Source: an uncultured Phycisphaerales bacterium (GTDB lineage Bacteria; Planctomycetota; Phycisphaerae; Phycisphaerales; SM1A02). Taken from it: a DNA stretch of 6,988 nucleotides. The position numbers were made by a program, and so were the translations under genes. This document shows, piece by piece, positions 1 through 6,988 of this stretch; the first letter of the stretch is position 1; each line of letters begins with the position of its first letter. The notes beneath the pieces were generated by a model. That model searched no databases. It was given only the letters and a program-made list of their open reading frames with translations, and was not told the DNA's origin. The stretch is taken from positions 1 through 6,988 of the forward strand of contig CAMPIL010000193.1 in the NCBI GenBank assembly GCA_946886375.1, given 5' to 3'.

Positions 1-165
1 TCTCTGCCAGGCACGGGTCAAATGGTTGATGGGCAGCCGTACAAACTGTACATGTTCTTTGCTGAGCGCTGCCAGCCGCAGTCGCAGTTCCGTCTGCACA
101 CCAACATCGCGAGCCTGAAGGTTGCCAACGAGCAGACCGACACGATTTTCGCTGCATTCGATTGA
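1..165 (+). CDS. C-terminal end of a fibro-slime-domain-like protein (5' end outside window)
   Basis: The frame is open from the first base and closes with TGA at 163-165, giving 54 residues. The visible part contains MVDGQPYKLYMFFAERCQPQ (residues 8-27), then SQFRLHTNIASLKV. A VDGQ-x-Y-x-L...FFAER...S-FR...T pattern is, from memory, the hallmark of the C-terminal part of fibro-slime (PA14-like, secreted) domains found in planctomycetes and some other bacteria. The protein then ends after about 20 residues with no visible sorting signal or membrane segment. If the assignment is right, the gene encodes a secreted or surface adhesion-type protein. Its start, signal peptide and other domains lie to the left. 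A strong terminator follows 35 bases after the stop, so it ends a transcription unit. The frame is well supported; the family name is moderate because so little is visible. Confidence 0.55.
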   Translation, partial: SLPGTGQMVDGQPYKLYMFFAERCQPQSQFRLHTNIASLKVANEQTDTIFAAFD

Positions 166-199
166 TCGTTGCTGCTGGCAAGGTGAAGCCTGAAACACG

Positions 200-230
200 C
201 GGCCCGGCGCATGCCGGGCCGTTTTCATTT
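200..230 (+). terminator. Rho-independent terminator after the first gene
   Basis: A perfect 9-bp GC-only stem (CGGCCCGGC at 200-208 pairs with GCCGGGCCG at 213-221) closes a four-base GCAT loop. It is followed by TTTTCATTT. It ends the upstream unit. The T-run also overlaps the proposed -35 element of the next gene. Confidence 0.9.
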
Positions 231-250
231 TGACGGTGGTTCCCTACAGT
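222..250 (+). promoter_or_regulatory. Putative promoter for the FNR gene, predicting a leaderless mRNA
   Basis: TTTTCA (222-227, 4/6 match to TTGACA) is followed by a 17-base spacer and TACAGT (245-250, 4/6 match to TATAAT, with the conserved TA at positions 1-2 and final T). The ATG at 257 lies six bases beyond the -10, about where transcription would begin. The -35 sits inside the T-tract of the preceding terminator. Both hexamers are partial matches to a sigma-70 consensus, so this is inference. Confidence 0.4.
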
Positions 251-256
251 ATCGGC

Positions 257-1240
257 ATGAGTGAGCAAGCCACCGCGACCGATCCACTGCTGCCTGAGGC
301 CAAGATGCACCTGGTGTCCCCGGCCAAGCCTGTTGCCGGGCGTTTGGTTTGCTCGCAGGTTTGCACGAACGGAAAGTCAAACAGTTTCGTGCGGCACATT
401 GCCATCGACGTTTCCGGCACGCCGCTGGAAGGCAACTTCCTTGTGGGACAGTCGTTCGGCGTGATTCCGCCGGGCATGGACAAGAACGGCAAGCCGCACC
501 AGGTCAGGCTGTATTCCATTGCCTCACCAAGCTGGGGCGATGATGGCCAAGGCAAAGTGCTTTCCACCACAGTCAAGCGCGTGATCGATGAGTTCAAGCC
601 GCAATCGCCGGACGATGATCCGGACGCGCACCCGCTGTTCCTTGGCGTGTGCAGCAATTATCTCTGCGACATCAAGTTGGGCTCGCAAGTTCACGTCACG
701 GGACCCAACGGCAAGCGGTTCCTGTTGCCGGTGCATGCCGATGAACACGATTATCTTTTCATTGCCACCGGAACGGGCATCGCCCCGTTCCGCGGCATGG
801 CCATGGAATTGCTGAACAATCCGCGGGGCAAGTGCCGCAGCCAGATTCACCTGGTGATGGGGTCGCCATATACCAGCGATTTGATGTACGATGATCTCTT
901 CAGGCGATTGCAGTCCGAACACTCGAATTTCCACTATCACACAGCGATCAGCCGCGAATCCCGACCCGATGGACGCAAGGGGTTGTACGTGGACCGATTG
1001 ATTGATGAGCAGATGACGACGTTTGGACCGCTCTTGGAAAACCCCCGAACGCTCATCTACGTCTGCGGCTTGATGGGCATGCAGACCGGATTGTTCAAGG
1101 TGCTGGCCCGCCACGGCGTGGGAGATCAGTACATGACCATCAAGCCCGAACTTGCCGGGGTGAATCCGAAAGAGTGGCAGGATGATAAGATCAAGCGGTA
1201 CATTCGCCCGACGCGCCGCTGCATGCTCGAGGTGTATTGA
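257..1240 (+). CDS. Ferredoxin-NADP+ reductase, plant/cyanobacterial type
   Basis: This 327-residue flavoenzyme should move electrons between NADP(H) and ferredoxin or flavodoxin in the cytoplasm. Landmarks follow the plant-type FNR order. FAD-binding RLYSIAS is at 84-90 and GVCSNYLCDIK at 130-140. The pyridine-nucleotide loop GTGIAPFRG is at 172-180. SRES at 232-235 with K241 and Y244 matches the set that grips the NADP 2'-phosphate, so NADP(H) rather than NAD(H) is predicted. YVCGLMGM at 268-275 carries the conserved Cys270. The chain ends EVY, giving the catalytic Glu (325) and the terminal Tyr (327) that stacks on the flavin. There is no signal peptide, membrane segment or extra domain. 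I chose ATG 257 over an in-frame TTG at 230 because the latter lies in the terminator T-tract. No Shine-Dalgarno precedes 257. The next gene begins 32 bases after the stop and is probably co-transcribed. No ferredoxin gene is visible. BoxA-like reductases are an alternative subfamily, but the match to chloroplast-type motifs is strong. Confidence 0.88.
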   Translation: MSEQATATDPLLPEAKMHLVSPAKPVAGRLVCSQVCTNGKSNSFVRHIAIDVSGTPLEGNFLVGQSFGVIPPGMDKNGKPHQVRLYSIASPSWGDDGQGKVLSTTVKRVIDEFKPQSPDDDPDAHPLFLGVCSNYLCDIKLGSQVHVTGPNGKRFLLPVHADEHDYLFIATGTGIAPFRGMAMELLNNPRGKCRSQIHLVMGSPYTSDLMYDDLFRRLQSEHSNFHYHTAISRESRPDGRKGLYVDRLIDEQMTTFGPLLENPRTLIYVCGLMGMQTGLFKVLARHGVGDQYMTIKPELAGVNPKEWQDDKIKRYIRPTRRCMLEVY

Positions 1241-1259
1241 CGCAGCACCATTGCTGCTC

Positions 1260-1265
1260 AAGGAG
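1260..1265 (+). promoter_or_regulatory. Shine-Dalgarno site of the triple-repeat gene
   Basis: AAGGAG lies seven bases before the ATG at 1273 and ten before a second ATG at 1276. It decides the start in favour of 1273 over an in-frame TTG at 1237 that overlaps the FNR stop. Confidence 0.85.
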
Positions 1266-1272
1266 AATTGAA

Positions 1273-2007
1273 ATGATGTCCAACAGGAAGCGCATCGCAA
1301 CGTGGTCGATGGCATTGGCAACAGTCGTAAGCGCGGCGCTGCTTGTGGCGGCCTCGCCCAGCGAGCCGCCTGTGGGCGCAGACACGCCCAAGCCCGCGGC
1401 GAACAGGTTCACGGGCGACCCTTATCCGCTGGAGACCTGCATTGTCTCGGGCGAGAAATTCAGCGGCACTGACCAGCCAGTGACCAAAGTGTACGACGAG
1501 CGGGAAATCCGATTCTGCTGCAAGGGATGCAGTCGCGAGTTCGAGCGGGACCAGGCCAAGTACATCGCGAAAATCGATGAGCAGATCATCGCCTCGCAAC
1601 TGGCGCATTATCCGCTTAAGACGTGCGTTGTGATGGAAGAAGATTCACTAGAGGAAGGCTCGCCGGTGAACGTCGTGTACGGCAACCGCCTCGTGCGATT
1701 CTGCTGCAACGATTGCGTCAAGAAGTTCAAGGCCGACCCTGCCAAGTACCTCGCCAAACTCAACAAGGCCGTTATCGACCAGCAGAAGTCGATCTACCCG
1801 CTGGACACCTGCGCGATGAGCGGTGAGAAACTTGGAGAAGACTCGGTGGATCGCGTCCATGGCGTGACGTTGATTCGCTTCTGCTGCAAACGTTGCGAAG
1901 CCAGGTTTGCGATAAATCCGTTGCCGGTGATGGCCAAGGTGCATCAGGCGTGGGCGGCCAAGCATAAGGCGGCCGATGACCCGCACGCGGGACACGATCA
2001 CCACTGA
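1273..2007 (+). CDS. Exported protein with three YHS/TRASH-like Cys-rich repeats and a His-rich tail
   Basis: The protein has 244 residues. The N-terminus (MMSNRKR, then a hydrophobic stretch at about 11-28 ending LLVAAS) looks like a Sec signal peptide. There is no lipobox Cys. A linker of about 22 residues follows, then three copies of a roughly 62-residue unit. Each unit begins YPLxTC (51-56, 113-118, 175-180) and has RFCCxxC (80-86, 142-148, 202-208) followed by a Phe and a basic/DPAKYLAK-like helix. Each unit therefore carries four Cys: one early, then C-C-x2-C. The layout recalls YHS and TRASH domains, which bind heavy metals in transporters and sensors. The C-terminus, HAGHDHH, is a typical soft-metal-binding tail. 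I infer metal binding or metal-linked redox work outside the cytoplasm; no reaction can be named. The third repeat has lost the AKY helix motif (it reads NPLPVMAK) and the second has lost the SGEK seen in repeats 1 and 3. The gene follows the FNR gene by 32 bases and ends at a strong terminator. Confidence 0.85.
   Translation: MMSNRKRIATWSMALATVVSAALLVAASPSEPPVGADTPKPAANRFTGDPYPLETCIVSGEKFSGTDQPVTKVYDEREIRFCCKGCSREFERDQAKYIAKIDEQIIASQLAHYPLKTCVVMEEDSLEEGSPVNVVYGNRLVRFCCNDCVKKFKADPAKYLAKLNKAVIDQQKSIYPLDTCAMSGEKLGEDSVDRVHGVTLIRFCCKRCEARFAINPLPVMAKVHQAWAAKHKAADDPHAGHDHH
1423..1938 (+). repeat. Three tandem coding repeats of about 186 bp (YPLxTC...FCCxxC units)
   Basis: The units start at 1423, 1609 and 1795, exactly 186 bases (62 codons) apart. 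The third is two residues shorter between its first Cys and its FCC motif (24 versus 26). Similarity is clear in protein but diverged in DNA, so this is an old internal duplication and not a recent one. Unit-internal landmarks are YPLxTC, RFCCxxC and, in units 1 and 2, AKY. Confidence 0.8.
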
Positions 2008-2029
2008 ATCAATCACAACTCAATACCGA

Positions 2030-2059
2030 AACAGCCGCGATTCCGCGGCTGTTTTCTTT
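2030..2059 (+). terminator. Rho-independent terminator after the FNR/triple-repeat unit
   Basis: A perfect 10-bp stem (AACAGCCGCG at 2030-2039 with CGCGGCTGTT at 2044-2053) has an ATTC loop and runs into TTCTTT. It lies 22 bases past the upstream stop. It is also 20 bases past the end of the convergent cysK. Read on the minus strand it is followed only by a short T-run, so termination of cysK here is possible but weaker. Confidence 0.85.
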
Positions 2060-2079
2060 GGCAGCAAGCGAGTTCGAAC

Positions 2080-3021
2080 CTACTTCCACAAACCTTCAAA
2101 CAGCGGCGTTGACAGGTATCGCTCGCCGAAACTCGGGGCAAAGGTGACGATGACCTTGCCACGGTTCTCCGGTTTGGCGGCAAGTCGCGCCGCGGCGCAC
2201 ACGTTGGCGCCGCTGCTGATCCCGCCAAAGATGCCTTCCTCCCGTGCGAGCCGCCTGGCCCATTCGTAGGCGTCTTCGTTGGTCACGAGTTCGACGCCGT
2301 TGAGCAGCGACGTGTCAAGATTGCGCGGAATGAAGCCCGCCCCAATGCCCTGGATTTTGTGCGGTGCAGGCTTGCCGCCCGAGATCACTGGCGATGCTGC
2401 GGGTTCGACGGCGATCGCCTGAAAATCTTTCTTCCTCGCTCGAATGTAGCGAGTGACGCCGGTGATCGTCCCGCCGGTTCCTACTCCCGCCACCACGATG
2501 TCAACATTCCCCTTGCTGTCCTCCCAGATTTCCGGCCCGGTGGTCGTTTCGTGAATGGCCGGATTGGCGGGATTGTCGAACTGCTGCGGCATCCATGCGT
2601 TGGGATCGGCGGCGATCAGTTCCTCGGCTGCGCGGACCGCGCCGGGCATGCCATCGAGCGCGGGCGTCAAAATCAAGTTCGCGCCCATCGCCCGAAGCAG
2701 CACGCGCCGTTCCATGCTCATCGATTCAGGCATCGTCAACGTGAGCTTGTATCCTCGGCCGGCACACACAAAGGCAAGGGCGATCCCCGTGTTGCCGGAG
2801 GTCGGTTCGATGATGTGCGATCCGGGATGCAGGATGTCGCGCCGCTCGGCGTCGCTGATCATCGCCTCGGCGATTCGGTCCTTCACGCTGGCCATCGGAT
2901 TGAAGAACTCGCACTTCACGCATACCGTGGCGTGCTCCGGCGGGACCAGCCGCTGCAACTTCACCATGGGCGTGTTGAAGCAGGTCTCAACGATGCTGTT
3001 GTAGGTTTTTCCGTGCGGCAT
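2080..3021 (-). CDS. cysK: Cysteine synthase A (O-acetylserine sulfhydrylase)
   Basis: This cytoplasmic PLP enzyme condenses O-acetylserine with sulfide to give cysteine and acetate. The 313 residues match the usual CysK length. NPMASVKDR (41-49) carries the Schiff-base Lys47. PTSGNTG (73-79) is the substrate loop. GTGGT (181-185) holds the PLP phosphate. HKIQGIGAGFIP (221-232) and GISSGAN (267-273) complete the active site. I chose ATG 3021 because it gives the family-typical start (MPHGKTYNSIVET) with AGGA nine bases upstream. Longer in-frame starts at 3072 (ATG) and 3099 (TTG) would run into the divergent cysE. One oddity: the usual E-T-I-G-N-T-P near the N-terminus reads ETCFNTP (12-18). 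The family also includes cystathionine beta-synthase-like proteins and CysM, but the PHKIQGIGAGFIP region and the cysE neighbour favour CysK. It converges on the triple-repeat gene. Confidence 0.94.
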   Translation of the reverse strand: MPHGKTYNSIVETCFNTPMVKLQRLVPPEHATVCVKCEFFNPMASVKDRIAEAMISDAERRDILHPGSHIIEPTSGNTGIALAFVCAGRGYKLTLTMPESMSMERRVLLRAMGANLILTPALDGMPGAVRAAEELIAADPNAWMPQQFDNPANPAIHETTTGPEIWEDSKGNVDIVVAGVGTGGTITGVTRYIRARKKDFQAIAVEPAASPVISGGKPAPHKIQGIGAGFIPRNLDTSLLNGVELVTNEDAYEWARRLAREEGIFGGISSGANVCAAARLAAKPENRGKVIVTFAPSFGERYLSTPLFEGLWK

Positions 3022-3029
3022 GTGGCGCA

Positions 3030-3058
3030 ATCCTAATTGGCGGATCGTCCGCCGTAAA
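3030..3058 (-). promoter_or_regulatory. Putative cysK promoter
   Basis: On the minus strand, TTTACG (3058-3053, 4/6 to TTGACA) is followed by 17 bases and TAGGAT (3035-3030, 4/6 to TATAAT), then eight bases to the ATG at 3021. The AGGA inside the -10 candidate is the same tetramer that could act as a Shine-Dalgarno site. Only one of the two readings is likely to be right. Confidence 0.35.
3039..3053. promoter_or_regulatory. Candidate operator: perfect inverted repeat between divergent cysK and cysE
   Basis: GGCGGA (3039-3044) and TCCGCC (3048-3053) are perfect inverted arms around TCG. The repeat lies entirely in the 57-base gap. It falls within the spacer of the proposed cysK promoter and about 20 bases upstream of the proposed cysE -10. 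No T-run follows on either strand, so a terminator is unlikely. The binding protein is unknown. Confidence 0.45.
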
Positions 3059-3066
3059 TCAGACGC

Positions 3067-3072
3067 TACCAT
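3067..3072 (+). promoter_or_regulatory. Putative -10 element of cysE, predicting a leaderless mRNA
   Basis: TACCAT (4/6 to TATAAT) lies six bases before the ATG at 3079, the same distance as in the FNR gene. There is no Shine-Dalgarno. No convincing -35 is seen at 16-18 bases (best is TCGTCC at 3045-3050, 3/6). Confidence 0.35.
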
Positions 3073-3078
3073 GATGTC

Positions 3079-4062
3079 ATGACGTCCGGTCGCGCCCAAG
3101 CCGCCGCATCAATGGAAGGGATGCCCTATCACGGTCAGGACATCCGCCGGATTGTTGAGTCGATTATCGCCGACGAGCGAATCCGACATGTTTCGGCGGC
3201 CGCCCTTCCTGACCGCGAAGCGGTGGTGACCATTGTCGAAAAACTGCGCTGGCTGCTGTTCCCCGGCTTTTTCGGCCCGCGCAACCTGACTGAACAGTCG
3301 CTTCCCACGCACGTCCGTGCCGTCGTCGAGGTGACCAGCCGTCAACTTTCCGAGCAAGTGGCGGCCGCGCTGCGATACCAGGTCAACATCGAAACGAGCG
3401 AACCGGTGCGGGCCGAGCAGTCGGCTGAGTGCGATCAGCGCGCTGTTCGAATTGTCGCGGCGTTCATCGGACGCCTGCCGGCGGTGCGAAGATTGCTCAG
3501 CCTGGATGTGCAGGCCGCATTCGATGGCGATCCGGCTGCCCAGCACACCGATGAAATCATCTTCAGTTATCCGGGACTCTATGCAATGTCGGTGCATCGC
3601 ATGGCGCATGAACTGTATGAACTGGATGTGCCGCTGATTCCCCGCATGATGGCCGAGCACGCCCACTCCGTCACGGGCATTGACATCCATCCCGGGGCCG
3701 TCATTGGCGCATCGTTTTTCATCGATCACGGCACGGGCGTGGTCATCGGCGAGACTTCACGCATCGGAGAGCATTGCAAGATTTACCAGGGTGTCACGCT
3801 TGGAGCAAAGAGCTTCCAGAGGGATGAGCGCGGCCGTCTCAAGCGCGGCGTCAAACGCCATCCCACGCTTGAAGACCACGTCGTCGTTTACGCCGGCGCG
3901 ACCATCCTTGGCGGCGATACCGTCATCGGAGCCGGTTCGGTCATCAACGGCGGCGTATTTGTCACCAGTTCTGTGCCGCCCGGCCACATCGTTCGCGGGC
4001 CGAAGGCCGACGTGACGCTTCGCGGCAACCCGGAACTTCCGCCGGGCAATTACCACATCTGA
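3079..4062 (+). CDS. cysE: Serine O-acetyltransferase, EpsC-like type
   Basis: This cytoplasmic enzyme acetylates serine with acetyl-CoA to O-acetylserine, the substrate of CysK. The 327 residues comprise an alpha-helical N-terminal domain of about 195 residues, including the DPAA motif (151-154), and a left-handed beta-helix of hexapeptide repeats (about 198-305). Catalytic residues are visible by their spacing to known SATs: Asp202 in DIHPGA, His217 in DHGTG exactly 15 residues later, and His261 in KRHP. The segment before His261 (LGAKSFQRDERGRLKRGVKR) is about nine residues longer than in the E. coli/Haemophilus enzymes, as in EpsC-type SATs. The chain ends NYHI. A terminal Ile is what docks in the CysK active site in characterised cysteine synthase complexes. 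I chose ATG 3079; ATGs at 3112 and 3121 are in-frame alternatives, and none has a good Shine-Dalgarno. It is divergent from cysK across 57 bases. No clear terminator follows. Confidence 0.92.
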   Translation: MTSGRAQAAASMEGMPYHGQDIRRIVESIIADERIRHVSAAALPDREAVVTIVEKLRWLLFPGFFGPRNLTEQSLPTHVRAVVEVTSRQLSEQVAAALRYQVNIETSEPVRAEQSAECDQRAVRIVAAFIGRLPAVRRLLSLDVQAAFDGDPAAQHTDEIIFSYPGLYAMSVHRMAHELYELDVPLIPRMMAEHAHSVTGIDIHPGAVIGASFFIDHGTGVVIGETSRIGEHCKIYQGVTLGAKSFQRDERGRLKRGVKRHPTLEDHVVVYAGATILGGDTVIGAGSVINGGVFVTSSVPPGHIVRGPKADVTLRGNPELPPGNYHI

Positions 4063-4123
4063 CCGGTAAACTCCCGCCTGCTTCGATGCACTTCGCCGCG
4101 CTGCTCGGGTGATCGGAGGTCGC

Positions 4124-4143
4124 TACACTTGGGAATCAATTCC
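4124..4143 (+). promoter_or_regulatory. Weak candidate promoter and inverted repeat upstream of acnA
   Basis: TACACT (4124-4129) could be a -10 element; no good -35 is seen 17 bases upstream. Immediately downstream, GGAAT-CA-ATTCC (4132-4143) is a short perfect inverted repeat that would cover the predicted transcription start, leaving a leader of about 36 bases. The rest of the 109-base gap (4063-4171) shows nothing I can name. Confidence 0.25.
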
Positions 4144-4160
4144 ACTTGCTTTCCGTTGCC

Positions 4161-4165
4161 AAGGA
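4161..4165 (+). promoter_or_regulatory. Shine-Dalgarno site of acnA
   Basis: AAGGA lies six bases before the ATG at 4172 and fixes that start. Confidence 0.75.
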
Positions 4166-4171
4166 TTCATC

Positions 4172-6988
<2,817 letters not shown>

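Noticed and set aside
524..1321. A 265-codon open frame on the minus strand
   Set aside because: It is antisense to the FNR gene and crosses its stop and the next gene's Shine-Dalgarno. It shows no family motif and has a shadow-like composition.
2359..3036. A 225-codon plus-strand open frame opposite cysK
   Set aside because: cysK carries all expected catalytic motifs on the other strand. This frame is rich in Arg, His and Gly with no domain signature.
3022..3099. Longer cysK forms starting at ATG 3072 or TTG 3099
   Set aside because: They would overlap the start of cysE or occupy the shared promoter region, and they add residues with no family match. The start at 3021 gives the typical CysK N-terminus.
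3109..3729. A 206-codon minus-strand open frame opposite cysE
   Set aside because: It is antisense to a clear serine acetyltransferase, with no motifs or credible ribosome site.

Overview
The window reads as ordinary chromosome from a fairly GC-rich bacterium. A member of the Planctomycetota (Phycisphaerae-like) is my best guess. The guess rests on the fibro-slime-type C-terminus at the left edge, an EpsC-type serine acetyltransferase beside cysK, and an exported multi-YHS/TRASH-like protein. This is family-level inference from memory; no search was run.

Layout. Positions 1-165 hold the last 54 codons of a gene whose end resembles a fibro-slime domain, followed by a strong hairpin terminator (200-230). 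Positions 257-1240 encode a plant/cyanobacterial-type ferredoxin-NADP+ reductase. After 32 bases, and probably in the same operon, 1273-2007 encode an exported protein made of three roughly 62-residue Cys-rich repeats with a His-rich tail. That unit ends in a hairpin (2030-2059). Convergent to it, cysK (O-acetylserine sulfhydrylase) runs on the minus strand, 3021 to 2080. Divergent from cysK across only 57 bases, cysE (serine O-acetyltransferase) runs 3079-4062. From 4172 to the right edge lies almost all of an AcnA-type aconitase (939 codons, stop not reached).

How the genes work together. CysE makes O-acetylserine and CysK converts it with sulfide to cysteine. The CysE chain ends in isoleucine, the residue that docks into the CysK active site in known cysteine synthase complexes. 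The 57-base gap contains a perfect inverted repeat placed where one regulator could act on both promoters. The FNR and triple-repeat pair joins an NADPH/ferredoxin flavoenzyme to an exported putative metal-binding protein; a functional link is only suggested by their order. Aconitase is a stand-alone TCA-cycle gene with its own promoter region and Shine-Dalgarno site.

The least expected signals are at the level of gene starts. The FNR gene and cysE lack a Shine-Dalgarno site and have a TAC-type -10 hexamer exactly six bases before the ATG, the arrangement expected for leaderless transcripts. The triple-repeat gene and aconitase have clear Shine-Dalgarno sites. I see no RNA genes, mobile elements, CRISPR arrays or phage genes, and no stretch over 300 bases without a gene.
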